A stretch of 64,000 bases of DNA from the NCBI GenBank assembly GCA_033439255.1, contig CM065881.1, positions 124,001-188,000 on the forward strand, read 5' to 3'. Position 1 is the first letter of the stretch, and every line of letters starts with the position of its first letter. Of the stretch, positions 43,393-54,989 are shown one piece after another. A program made the position numbers and the translations under genes. A model generated the notes under the pieces. It ran no database searches and was not told the origin of the DNA. It saw nothing but the letters and a program-made list of their open reading frames with translations. The DNA comes from Hericium rajendrae. Taxonomy: Eukaryota > Basidiomycota > Agaricomycetes > Russulales > Hericiaceae.

Positions 43393-45484
43393 CATGTTTT
43401 TTATTGAACAAGAATCCGTGTCGTTTACTGCTTTGCGTCACGGTTCAGACCTGAAGCGCACTTCTTTGGCCTCGCTACGTGTAACTGTGTAATCTATAAT
43501 ACTAGTACATCCCGCCGAAGAAATGTCGCAATGGAAGACCGGACGGTTTCCACATCGCGTCCCAGAGTCAAGAGAGTCGAGCCTTATAGAAGCCCTGTGT
43601 CTTCCTTGGTCGTCATCAGCAAGCACGTTGTTAGCTTTGAAGTTCATCGTTCTCTTTGTGTGTCGCGTCTCGGCCAGGGCCCAAGTCAAGCCCAAGTCGC
43701 GGTCAGACGGCAAGTCCTCAGTCCCTCCGCAAGGCCTCGCAAAGCCACATGACTGTGCCTTGCCGGTCATTAGTGACTCGAACAATAGCTGGCCTGTATG
43801 CGCTGTTCCCGAGCCGACAAGGAGAAAGGGACTTCTTTATTCGACAGTCCACACCGTCACATCCCAGACCGCAACATGGGGTATATTGCTGAGCATGACA
43901 ATAGTAGGGAAAGTTTCCAACTCGCAATGAGCAGAGGAGAGACTGTGTGACGAGTTTATATGGTGATACCGCAACACTGTCCAACTTGAGTTTGAACGTC
44001 ATTGGCTATAGTAAAACTTAGTGAGAGGTCTTGACAGCTATGAAGATATGCGAATATACGTTATCAGAGGCAGTTCCGGGTACGCCTGCGCTGGCGAACA
44101 ATCATCAGCAAAAACGTTTTACTCTGTTATTTCCCGGTGAGGTTTGTCACGCGCCGCCGAGATGGCGCCGGTATGTAAGGCACTACAAGGGTATACAAGG
44201 GCAATACATACCTCACAAAAGGTTGTCGACGACTTGAAAATTTGACATCGTGATGGTGAGTTTTCAAAATCTCTGATCTGGTAGCTAATAGTTTTCAATC
44301 TAGGTAACAGGCTTCTGATGCATTTGCAGGACTTCGCCTGCCCGCCGTACCCCTCGCGACGTCTCGATATTTCCGAGACCCTGTAGGAACGCTACGGCGT
44401 TTCTTCTGAGGTGCGTCGCAGCCGGCCCTAAATCTCGTTCGCTCCATCATATATAGCCTTCGCAGATGTCTGAAGTCCTCGCTCAATCCCTCCTCTCACA
44501 AGCATATCAACTGTTCAAGCTTTCCGGAGGACTGTCGCCGCTCGTTATTCGCCTCCGGCCGTTCTCGTAACTGGTGTTCTCTTGTGTCGGCTTTCTACTG
44601 ACTGGGCGCCCAATCGTTCGTGGAGCTTTCCACCAAGTGTCGCTTTGTGGAAGTCCTCAAAGATATATTCTGGCGGGACATCTTGCGACGGGCGCAACGT
44701 TCGCTCTCCCCTGGCTTCTGGATAGCTCGGGATGGTCTTTCCCGCCTTTTGCTGACTGACTGTACAACGGCGCATCAGCGCGCATAGATACGGTTGTTAG
44801 GTAGTTACAAATATGTCTCGTAGGTAGCTTCTATGTATTTTAGACAAGTTTGTTGCTGTGAAGAATACATTAGATTTCGTTTCTGTATCTCTGCGAAGGA
44901 TGAAAATAAATAAATAAAAATACCTAAATGCTGTAGGACTCCTTATGTCACTTTACAATAGCCATATGGCATTGCACGGGTGCCATGTTGACGGACAAGT
45001 CCAATCTGCCAGGTGACCCTTGGCAGGGCTGGCAAGCCTTGCGAAGGATGGGGACCATGGCAAATCCATAAGGTACCCGTGTATAGCCTTGCGACGAAAT
45101 GTGGCATCCTTACCAGACGGCAGTGATTGTGATCTTTGCAAACCCTTACATATCCTTGTAAGCCCTTACAGATTTTTCACACTTTTGCTGATGATACTCT
45201 GAACAGACGAGCCGGAGTCCAAAACGCGATCACGTGATCGTGCCGCGGAGTTTGATTGTCCTCGAGGCGGCGCGGACGAGTTCGAGTCGGATCGACAGCT
45301 CGTGGCTTGCGTACTCCCATTGTTTCTCTCGGACGGTGTGGTCCCGTATTGTCCGCAGTCAAAGCGTCCACCACATCCAAGTCCACTCAGGCTCAATCCA
45401 GAGCACTATAAGACCGAGCCAGCTTTTCAGGTATGTCCTAGCTGTATCCCTCACCGTCCCACTTCTCATCAACGTAACAACGCC
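43393..45484. other. 2.1-kb stretch without a supported gene
   Basis: Open frames on both strands (for example 44002-43718 minus and 43523-43930 plus) have no recognisable motif or partner in the window. The last 300 bp act as promoter of FunK1-B2 and contain the 14-bp palindrome CGATCACGTGATCG at 45227-45240. Confidence 0.4.
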
Positions 45485-48029
45485 ATGTCTCCAGGTCCAG
45501 ATAATCCGATCTCGACTCCTCAACGCAAAAAATTGCACAACGGACCTCCTTTCAGTGGTAAGCATGTCGACGTTGAGTCCATCTACGCTTACTCATGTTG
45601 TTATCCCCAGACATTACGCCACTCCGGCCTCGTCTCACTTCAGTTCGTCAGGCTTACGGTGGGAAACGTACACAAGCAATCGTCAAACCCATAATTCGGA
45701 ACGACTTCATGGGGAACCTTCAGAAGCATGCCGATGTTTACAAATTCGTTGAGAGCGTCTGGGGCTTGAAGCGCGACACACTTGATTGGCAGCGCTGGGG
45801 GTCGCAGTTTGTCCGGCCGGAGAACCTTCACAAGGAGTTCTTCGAATCCTCTTCCGAGCCGCTGATGTATAAGCCGCTGTGCGCTATCTTGGAGAATGCA
45901 GATGAACAGGCCAGGACGGCGCTGAAGATCGGGACGCCCTCAGCGATCAAACTCGTGCCCATGGGCTCGACACGCATTACCAACGAGGAAACCGTCCGCA
46001 GCCCTGACTGGATAGCATGCTCTGCGGATTCACCACATCTCGGGTTTAACGGAGAGATGGTCTGCGCTTCCACTGTCGGCCTCCCGATCTGTAACGAGAA
46101 CAAAGTGAAGAGCGGACTCGGTGACAAGGCAAGGCCAGACCTGGCACCCTCTTCCAAGAGTCGGAAAGCCAGGAAGACCCCAGCCAATCCCACTTCCAGA
46201 CGCTCAGCGCGTGCCAATGCCCAGGATGGAGCTGTCGCGGACGACTCTGGCGCTTCGACCGGTATGAAGCGCAAAATCAAATCGGAACCTCTCGGACCTA
46301 GAAAGGCTCTCAAGTCGCTTCAGTCTCCACTTGACACCATTTCCGATATCTGTACTGCCGACGCTGAAGTGAAGTTTGATGCCTTTGGACCAGACGCCCC
46401 CAAATTGACACAGGACGAAGTTCAACTGGCATCCTATGCGCTCGAGTCCATGTCTGACATAGGCAATCGGCGTTATACCACAGGCATCTTCATGAGAGGC
46501 AAGTTCATGTCTCTTTGGTACTTCGATCGCATTGGCGCCATCAAAACCGAGGAGATCAATATCATGGACGAGGCGGACCAGGAGAAGCTGGTACTTGTCG
46601 CACATGCCCTGCATTGCTGCGATCGCGATCATTTTGGCTACGAACCGTTACTGCGGGAGCCCACGCCATGCATTTCGCCAACATCTGTGGTCGATGCCAC
46701 ACTCACTCTTCCTGACGGCAAAGTGCAGGATAGTAAAGGCACCGCACTGGCAGGCGATCTTTCGTTCGAAGTAACCGGGAAGGCCCTTCACGTGCAATAC
46801 GGCATCGTCGGTCGAGGAACGGTTGTCCTTCCCGTGGTGCCACAGGATGTCGAGAAATTTGGCGACGACGAGCTTGTTGCGAAGCTCAGTTGGCCTGTGG
46901 CGACACGCCCCGCTGAGGATACCTTGCTGCGCACAATTTTGGAGAAGGTTCCCAAGAAATGGCGCCGTCATCTTCCCGAACTCTACTTCTCAGCAACTTT
47001 TGACGCCGACGCGCTCTCGCTTCCACGGTCGAGTCTAAAGTCAAAGTCGAAAGAATCGCAGCTCCCTGAACAGCGCGTCCTCCGGATTCTTGTCTGTGGT
47101 CACGTATATCATCTCTCGGAGCTTCGTTCTCTCGAATATTTCAAGTCAATATTCCTCGACTTCGTGCGTTGTGAGTCCTTGTCTTTCTCTGCTTTCTATC
47201 GAACCATCTAACTGTCAAACTTTGGACAGGCCACAGGGTTGTTTATGAGACGGCCGGCGTTTTACACAGAGACCTCAGTGTCAACAATTTGATGTTTCGC
47301 CTTCATCCAAAATACAAAGTTTGCGGCCTTCTCAATGACTGGGATCTTAGCGAAACCGTCTCGAATGAGACCCCTCATCTTCGCAATACCGGTGCCACGG
47401 CACGACACCGAACAGGAACGGCCCCATTCATGGCATTGGACCTCCTACTAGACAATCCACCGAGGCACTTGTACCGGCACGATCTCGAGTCCTTTGTCTA
47501 TGTATTAGTCTGGTGCGCTGTCCAGTTCAGCCTCGGCAGTGCAGATAACAGCGTACTATCCCCTGTCCTCTGCCCCTGGGCGCAGGGGAGCTGGCAACAA
47601 ATTCATTCCCAAAAATCGAGCTTTATATCCACGTCACAAAAACCGATTTTCGATGCTATCCAGCCCGCATTCATGCCCATTTTGGATACCTGGATCAAAC
47701 CGCTTGTCGCTATGCTGAGGGATGCCTACGCAGCACAATCCAACCATTATGATGACATTTCGAAGACTCCGTCTACAGTCAACCAACAGCCCATCGCAAA
47801 CACAGCTCAGAATCCAGGTTTTAGCAGCCGAGTACGAATGCCAAAACACTCGAAACTCAACGAAGAGACCGACGACGACGATGAGGACGACGGGCCCGGC
47901 GAAAAGCAGACCGTAGTGGCTACTGGTACGCCAGCCTCTGTGGTGCAAGAGCGGCCTTGGGATGACGAGACGTGTGGAGGTCGAATCACATACGAAAAGG
48001 TTATGGCGATACTCGAAAGGAATGCATGA
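45485..48029 (+). CDS. FunK1 fungal-type protein kinase, type B copy 2
   Basis: Three exons, 45485-45557, 45611-47170 and 47230-48029, give 810 residues. Intron positions match those of FunK1-B1. The N-terminus reads MSPGPDNPISTPQRKKL and splices into DITPLRPRLTSVRQAYGGK. A basic, Ser-rich linker precedes the kinase domain: GIVGRGTVVLPV, lysine in LVAKLSWPVAT, LHRDLSVNNLMF, LNDWDLSETV, RHRTGTAPFMALDLL and LYRHDLESFVYVLVWCA. The tail is acidic (EETDDDDEDDG) and ends WDDETCGGRITYEKVMAI. Catalytic residues are intact. The inverted counterpart is at 62886-64000. Confidence 0.88.
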
Positions 48030-48196
48030 TCCCGCCATGTAACGCGAACTTGACTATCTTTACTACTAGAATGTGCAGTATGTACTACACCTATACCAGG
48101 GAGCTTCTAATGCTGCGAAGGCACATTTATCCAACTGAAACTGAGCGTGCTCTGCTGGCGAACGTCGAAGACCTTAGACGTACTTGACGTTGACGC

Positions 48197-48208
48197 GCTC
48201 ACGTGAGC
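48197..48208. promoter_or_regulatory. GCTCACGTGAGC palindrome upstream of MYND-SET C
   Basis: A perfect 12-bp palindrome with a CACGTG core lies 157 bp before the MYND-SET start. The inverted copy keeps it and extends it to 16 bp at 62740-62755. CACGTG is the classic binding core of bHLH factors; the factor here is unknown. Confidence 0.5.
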
Positions 48209-48364
48209 ATGAAAAGCGCGTCGCGTCGGGACGTAAAGTCGGAGTTGCCTAGCAAACCTTGCTTTGACTTCTTCCCATTTTGACAATAAGAGGACTTGAA
48301 TCGATGTCTCCCCAACTTCTTCTCCCCAACTTCTACCGCCGTTCTCTCCTGCGTCCTAGACAAC

Positions 48365-49886
48365 ATGGTATCCGAACAAGTCACCGTCTGCCACCAATGT
48401 TACGCCATTCCCACAGCAGGTAAAGCGTTGCTCACCTGCTCCAGCTGCAAGAAGGCGTCTTACTGTGTAGGCAACACCACCTTTATTGTTTAGGCCGAGC
48501 TGAATTTGCTCTACAGGGAAAGGAATGCCAGACGAAGCACTGGAAAGCGCACAAGTCGTTCTGCAGAGGCGGCAGCTTGTCACACAAACTGGTATCCGCC
48601 TTCGCAAAGCAAACAGGTATCAAGCGGGTCCCACACGACACGAGCATGCCTGTCCATGGCACAGACCCTCTCGGCGCGCAGGGCATCGTCATTACCTGCC
48701 TTCCTCCCGCACCTGGCAAGGACATACCCGGCGGATCGACCAACTGCGCGTTGCCATCTGGTCTGAAAGAGCGCATCCTTGCCCTCCCCGGCTTTCCGCA
48801 GCCCGTCCCATCTCCCTCTTCTCCCGCTCATCGCATTGCGCGCGTCCCGGGCGCAGGACTCGGCATGTTTGCCGCGCGCCGCCTCGTGGCAGGCGAGCTC
48901 GTCTTCGCGGAACGCCCAATTGTCATCATGCCGCAGGCAATGCTCCCGCTGTCGTTCAAAGCGGATAAACAGAGCGTCGGCTCGGCGGAGTACAAGCGGA
49001 AGGTGATGGAAGACGCAGAGGACATGGTCGGGATGCTGATCGGCCGGTCGCTGCCTGACAGGGCGCGAGCGTATCTCAACCTGGGGAACACTGGCACGTT
49101 TGAGGCCGCTGGACCCCTGATGGGCATTCTTCAGACGAATTCGTGGGCTATCTCGGCCGAAGAATTGAAGGAAGCTGTACCCGAGACTCTTGAAAATTAC
49201 CTCCTTCTCAATTTAGGTGGCGTGTGCGACACACTATCACGGATCAATCACAGGTGCGAATGCCTCCTTTGTCCTACCCACGTCCTGTGCAGCAGGTTCT
49301 CTGACATTAATGGGATACCAGCTGTAGCCCTAATTCCACGGTCACCTTTGACCTCAAGTCATTCTCCTTTGTCCTTTGCGTCCTCCGCGACGTCGACGCC
49401 GGCGTTCCAATTACCGTCTCATACCTGCACAACATCGGAATCATGTCTACCGCTGAGCGCCAGCGCGACTTGGCACCCTATGCCTTCAAATGCACCTGCA
49501 TCTCGTGCGTCTCGCCCGCCATCTCCGACCTGCGCCGCAGAGAGATCGCCGACACCCCGGTCAAGCCGTTCAAGCTCGTCCGCCACTGGATCGACAACGC
49601 CCACCTCCCGGACAACTACCTGACGCAGCCGAGCCTGCGCGTTCTGCGGCTCGTGACTGAAGAAGGGCTGGAGTTCGCGGACGCATATATCCAGCATCTC
49701 GTGCAGCTCGCGGCCGCATATGTGGCTCTGGGCGACAGGAAGAACTATCTGTGGGCCCGCGAGAGGATCAAGCAGGCGATAGAAGCCAATTCGAACAACA
49801 TCTCAGCGGCAGACAAGTCCATGTTTCCTGAGGATCCGGAGACGCATGGACTATGGCAGGGGCGCGTGAAGGCGAAGGCGTCTTGA
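48365..49886 (+). CDS. MYND-SET (SMYD-like) protein C
   Basis: Exons 48365-48466, 48517-49253 and 49322-49886 give 467 residues. The MYND finger is CHQCYAIPTAGK, CSSCKKASYC, KECQTKHWKAHKSFC. The SET parts are GAGLGMFAARRLVAGELVFA, INHSCSPNSTVTFD, ITVSYLHNIGIMS and post-SET CTCISCVSP. The C-terminal helices end DPETHGLWQGRVKAKAS. All residues expected for a SMYD methyltransferase are present, so it should be active; the substrate is unknown. The inverted copy C' at 62561-61039 has exactly the same exon lengths, and exon 2 is almost identical. Confidence 0.88.
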
Positions 49887-50951
49887 ATCTCAAAGTCCTG
49901 AACCGGTCGATCTCCTGCTCGGTTCTAAACACAATCCGTTCTGATGTCAAGCTCTTGGACTTTCTGACCTTAATATTTTCTGTAACAGTATTATGGCTCG
50001 ATCTTCTACTGCTGGTCCTCTCTTCGCTCGCTGTCTCTGTCGCCCTCGTGCTGTACCTCATAGCCCCAGCTTGTCCTTCTGCCGTTTGCGGCATGTCTTT
50101 CTTGTACTCTAGAACAGTCTGAGAAATCCTCTACCGGTATTATCTCTCATCTCACCCTGCAATTGGACCATGCGAAAGGTATCTGTGTTCTACAGAACGG
50201 AAGCAAATGCGACGGAGCCAAAACCGAGTGACAGTGGACCCAGAAGTCGGAGTTTGATTCGACGACTGAGGCGTCCGCATTCTTGACTCTTGCCAGTCGA
50301 CGTACGCGATAATCAGGACCCAAAAGGACGGGACGTACGCTACTGCTTTTTCTCTCCCTGCAATGCCAATGGTCAGACTCATCGCTGGTCAGGGAACCGT
50401 ACCACACGAGCAGCTGGTGGCCCGGCTGGATGACCCTACCCTCTCGGACGACTATCTTATGATCGAGCCTGGACGGTCTCCGCCGCTGGCCTTCTAGAAA
50501 GGAAGGAGCGATGGTGACGACGCAATCGGAGCATCGGAGCACCTGTTTTGACAGAGGCCTGTGCGCGATCTATTTAGTCCTTCCAAATGCCGTCAGACTC
50601 TACAGTGCGAAGCTTGGGCGGGACTACATCCATGCGCTCTTGCGTTCTTGATCGCTGAATATATTTGTCCACGTCAGGAGCAGACTTGCATTCTGTGCAA
50701 TATCGATCGAACTGCTGTCGTTCGAAGCCATGAAGTGGCGCGGAGGGAAAGAAGGGAATGACAGGAGTGGGTCGGATCTTAAAACGGAGTTAACCCGAGG
50801 AGTAGGTGCGAAGGGTCGCCTGCCTGGATGGTAAAAGGCCAGGATTAATGTGACGAAGCCATGTCTACCCTCCTTTCCCACTTCCACGACGGCCTCATCA
50901 CGACTCAGTCGCGTGACATAACCCTTGTGTTATCCCGCTCAATATTTCACT
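49887..50951. other. intergenic between SET genes C and D, with a conserved short frame
   Basis: The stretch has a counterpart at 60008-61038. A 42-residue frame at 50369-50497 (plus) reads QLVARLDDPTLSDDYLMIE and matches a frame on the minus strand at 60701-60480 (LDDPTLTDNYLMIED). It resembles the W-x-D-x-x-L-x-D-N-Y-L segment of the SET C-terminal domain, so it may be debris of another SET copy. Confidence 0.45.
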
Positions 50952-52441
50952 ATGTCAGGTCTCGTGGCCGTAGTCGAGGAACATGTCACCGAGAGTAGCT
51001 CGAATGATGGATCTCCCATAGACGTCAGTCTTCGCTGTATTTTTCTTTCAGCTGGGAAATTAGACTAAACGTGCCTCGCTGGCAGGAGATATCTATAGCT
51101 CCCGACACAATCTTCTTTCCCGGCGACGGCGGACGTATCAATGCCCAACAGCGCCAGGCCTACGCCTCGTACTTCAAACAGCTGTACTTCCAATCCTTCT
51201 TCTTCGGGGAAGGGGACGATATTAGCATGCCAGAGTCTTTCATCGGGACCGATGGCATGATCGTCACCTCGGTGCCGAAAGCTGTCTCGCGGCGAGACAC
51301 CACAGCCTGTGCGCTCCCGTCGGGTATGAAGGAGCGCATCCTCGCCCAGCCAGGCTTTCCACATCCCATCCCATCGCCGACTTCGCCCGCCCATCGCATC
51401 ATGCCGGTGACAGGCGCAGGCCTCGGCATGTACGCCACACGTCCAATCGGTGCAGGCGAAGTGATCTTCGCGGAGCGTGCGCTCCTGATCACGCCGCAGT
51501 CGACTATCGTAGTGTCGGCTTCGCAGGAGGCGCGTGGAACGCGCGAAGACACAGCCAAGCGCCAGGCCAAATACCGCGAAGAACTGATGACGATGCTGCT
51601 AGATCGGCTGTCCCCCGGGAACGCGGCGGCGTACCGCGCTCTGGTCGACTCGCACACGGACGATGGCTATGGCCACTTGGCTGGGATCTTTGAGACGAAC
51701 TCATGGCAGATCCCCACCACGGAGATGAGGAAGGCAATTCCAGGCCATCTGGACAGCCCTTTCGTCAACATTGGAGGCGTGTGCGATACGCTGTCTCGCA
51801 TCAACCACAGGCACGTCCTTGCACCTCTCAATAGTTCAGACGGGCGCGCGGGCGCGGTGTCCTGACATGCGAGCGATGCGATGTTTAGCTGCAGCCCGAA
51901 CGCCAGAGTCGACTTCGACGTCGCTTCGTTCTCTTTCGTCCTGCGCGCCGTCAGGGACATCTCTGCCGACGCCGAGGTCACTGTGACATACATCTACTCA
52001 GAGAAAGTCGCCCGTGTCCCCGCAGCGCAGCGCCAGGAGGACCTCAGCTCCTACGGCTTCACTTGCACCTGCATGGCTTGTTCTTCGCCCGCCATATCCG
52101 ATCCTCGCCGTGCAGAGCTCGCGGCGTCGCAAGTCGTGTCGTTTCCTAAGTTCCACCAATGGCTTGAGAATCCGTCCATTCCGGCGGACTACTACATTAA
52201 AGAGAGCGAGCGCGTCCTCCGCCTTATCGCGGACGAGGGTCTGGAGGGCGGGCAGGCATATCTCCATCACCTGGAGCACTTCCTCGTTGCGTACGCCGCA
52301 CTCGGAGATAGGGACAAATACCTTGAGGTGAGCGAGCGGGTCATGCTGGCGCGGCGCATCAATACCTGGGACGAGAAGCCCGTGCCGGTTGGGGAGCCGG
52401 AGGAGGATAAGTTGTGGAAGGCACGTGTTAGGAAGACTTGA
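50952..52441 (+). CDS. SET-domain (SMYD-like) protein D, without MYND finger
   Basis: Exons 50952-51023, 51086-51810 and 51889-52441 give 449 residues. The N-terminus MSGLVAVVEEHVTESSSNDG splices to EISIAPDTIFFPGDGGRINA, replacing the MYND finger of the sister genes. SET parts are GAGLGMYATRPIGAGEVIFA, INHSCSPNARVDFD, EVTVTYIYSEKV and post-SET CTCMACSSP. The second intron begins GC (CACAG|GCACGT), a non-canonical donor conserved in copy D'. The C-terminal helices end EDKLWKARVRKT. It is probably an active methyltransferase with different targeting from the MYND forms. Confidence 0.83.
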
Positions 52442-53016
52442 GGAAGACTTGAGGAAGGCTTGAGTCAGACAGTGTCGCTGCTGCCATTCGCATGCGCTAG
52501 TTTTCGCTATTCGGCCTCTGATTTCGCATGAATACGTCAAGCGTATCTTGGTGTCTTCTGGACTCTGCGTCGGTATTCTCGTTCCGTACCCCCGTCATTT
52601 GAAGCTCTGTTTCACTGAAGTTGTATCGTCAGACCGTCTGTATACCTTGATGAAACTGTATTTGTATCTGTAGCATAGCCGCCAGGCTGCCTTTCGAAGC
52701 CTTTTACAAACAAATTTACATAGATCACTACAGTAGAAGCACAGCGGTCACAAACTAGCACAACACAGGCAGAAGCAGAGGTACGGAAAGGGGAGCATGC
52801 AATAGCAGTCCATCCACAGCTTTCTCGTCATCAGGATGCATGGATACAGGATATGTCAATGTTAATGTGGAAAGGTGAGGGAATGTAGGGAAAACGTATA
52901 AGCAATATAAGCGGATATGTATGTAACTAGATCGGTATACAGCAGACAGCGAAGAAAAAAGAATATACGAAAGCGACGGACAGCCCGCACCGCAGGCCCG
53001 CCGAACGCGCACGGAC
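52442..53016. other. intergenic between convergent SET D and metacaspase A'
   Basis: Both genes end here. Similarity to the flank of metacaspase A ends at about 52965, marking the duplication breakpoint. No gene is seen. Confidence 0.5.
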
Positions 53017-54914
53017 TCAGCCAGCGCACATCTCGTCCTGCAGCCCCAAGCGGAACGGCGCCTCCATATCCTGCATGCGCATTAACGTCAGCATCGTCCC
53101 CAATGATGACGACAACGAGCAATACGCACCAGCTTGACGAGGCTGCTCAGCTCGGGCGTCTGGAAGCTACGCATCTCGCCGTCGGCGGCACACGGGTTCT
53201 TCTCCTTCTTCCCCGCGCGCGTCCACGCGTGCAGCTGGCGCGCGACTGCGTGCAGTTCAAAACTGGCACATATCAGCAGGGCGCGCGGCGAGAGAGGAAG
53301 GAGGGCGTACTTGACGTGCGACATGACTTCGCGGTAGGACGGCGCGCCCGTCGCATGCTTCTCTGCGGAACGTCAGCCTCAGCCCGCACCTGCAAAGCGG
53401 AGGCATACCTAAAAATTCACATAGCATCTGCACAACACATCAGCATCGCCCAGCACACACGAAAGAGAGAGGGACACGCACGGTCGTCATACTCCCCACA
53501 TCGCTCTCCCAGCTCTGCTGCAGATCCGAGCAGCTGCTCAGCGACACCACCGCGCCCGCAGCACTCCCCGGCTTGCACCACCCGTCGCACTCGTACAGGC
53601 CGACGGGCGAGTCGTACTGCACGGGGCTGTCGAACTGCACGGGCGAGGGTGCGTCGCGGGCGGGCGAGCCGAAGAAGCGCGCGTGCTTCCTGGGTACGCG
53701 GACGCGGGTGTCGATGGAGAGGCGCACGAGGGAGAGCAGCGCGGGCCGCGGGCGCGGGAGGGGCGCGGAGGCGTTGTGTCGCGCGGAGGCGGGCGCGGGG
53801 GCAGGGTCAGGGTCGGGGAGCGCGAAGGGCTGCGCGACTGCATGTTACACGTTAGTTGATTGAACATGTGGGACGGGGATGCGACGTACTGCGCGCGAAG
53901 CGGCGGGTGATCTGGTATTGCATGGTGCGGGTGCGGCGGCGGCCGGTGGAGAGCCAGGGGACGTAGATCTGGTTGCAGTGGTGGTGCGGGAGGTCGAGGA
54001 GCGTGCCCGAGTGGCACGAGTCGAAGATTGCCTGGGGGCAGCCGGCGTCAGCACGAAGCCATGGAGGGTGCGTGGAGGAGCCGTAGACATCAAGAGGTGC
54101 AGGGCTCAAGCAAACGGGCGAAGGGAGCCCGGCGGGCACTCATCTCGCGTTTGCATGAAAGCCGGCAGGATTTAAGTGCAGAAAGTACAGAGAGAGCAAG
54201 AGGTGTGCATCCGCATACGGAGAACGACAGAACGCAGGGAGTCCGGAGTGAACGAACAGCCCAGAGGCGCGCTCTCTCTATGCGACCCTCGCGTTTCACG
54301 CAAGCTCGGAGGGCGGGACGGACGAGCACCGGGGACGAAGAAAAGAGAGAACACGCACAGTGAGATTCACGCCGGCATGCAGCGACGTGACCAGACGATA
54401 CTTGAGCTCCTGTACAAGCTCAGCACGGACGCGACAGACTGAGAGAAACAGGACACACGTTGTCGACGATGCGCTTCGCATCGCACGCGATGATGACCTC
54501 GTCTTGCCCATCCTCCTCCGTCTTATCCTTCGTCTCCTCGGAATCGAGCTGGTCCGAATGGCCGCAGAAGAGGAGGACGAGCTGGTCGCCGGCAGCAGCG
54601 CCGCGCACGAGCCGATCAAGCTCGCGGCGCTGTGCAGGTGAGCAACGGCCAAGAAAGCAGAGATGAGCAGGACATACAATGTTCTGCGCGGTCGGCCAGA
54701 GGCGGCTCGGCACGGCCTCGTCGTCCTTCATCACGGTGATCTCATCGTCGGCGTAGTCGTACCGAGTGCGGAGGAGCGTGCGGAAGCGGTCGACGTCCCT
54801 GTGGGTGAGGAGCAGCTCGGGCCAGTCATCCTGGTGGGTATGCTTGTAGCAGATGCCGATAAGGAGGGCGCGGCGCTGCGGCTTGCGCGGCTTGCGCGGG
54901 GTGATCGGCGGCAT
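53017..54914 (-). CDS. metacaspase (peptidase C14), copy A'
   Basis: This is the inverted copy of 40931-42971 with the same exon plan on the minus strand: 54914-54678, 54629-54459, 54409-54359, 54031-53890, then exon 5 from 53837 and four short 3' exons. It starts MPPITPRKPRKPQRR, with three extra residues compared with copy A. The catalytic His is in LVLLFCGHSDQ and the Cys in AIFDSCHSGTLLDLP. Intron 3 is 327 nt, shorter than in copy A. After exon 4 the donor is an ordinary GTACGT. The end reads RLGLQDEMCAG, nine codons longer than copy A, which has TAG in place of CAG. It looks functional. Confidence 0.83.
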
Positions 54915-54989
54915 ATCGCGGATGGCGCGGCGACGGCGCGCGGGGGAGCAGAGATTGCCCGTGGTGGTGGTACGTGTGTATGGTCAGTG

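Noticed and set aside
43438-44002. Minus-strand frames downstream of the SET remnant as a gene
   Set aside because: No initiator, domain or homologue in the mirrored half could be matched, so no coding call was made.
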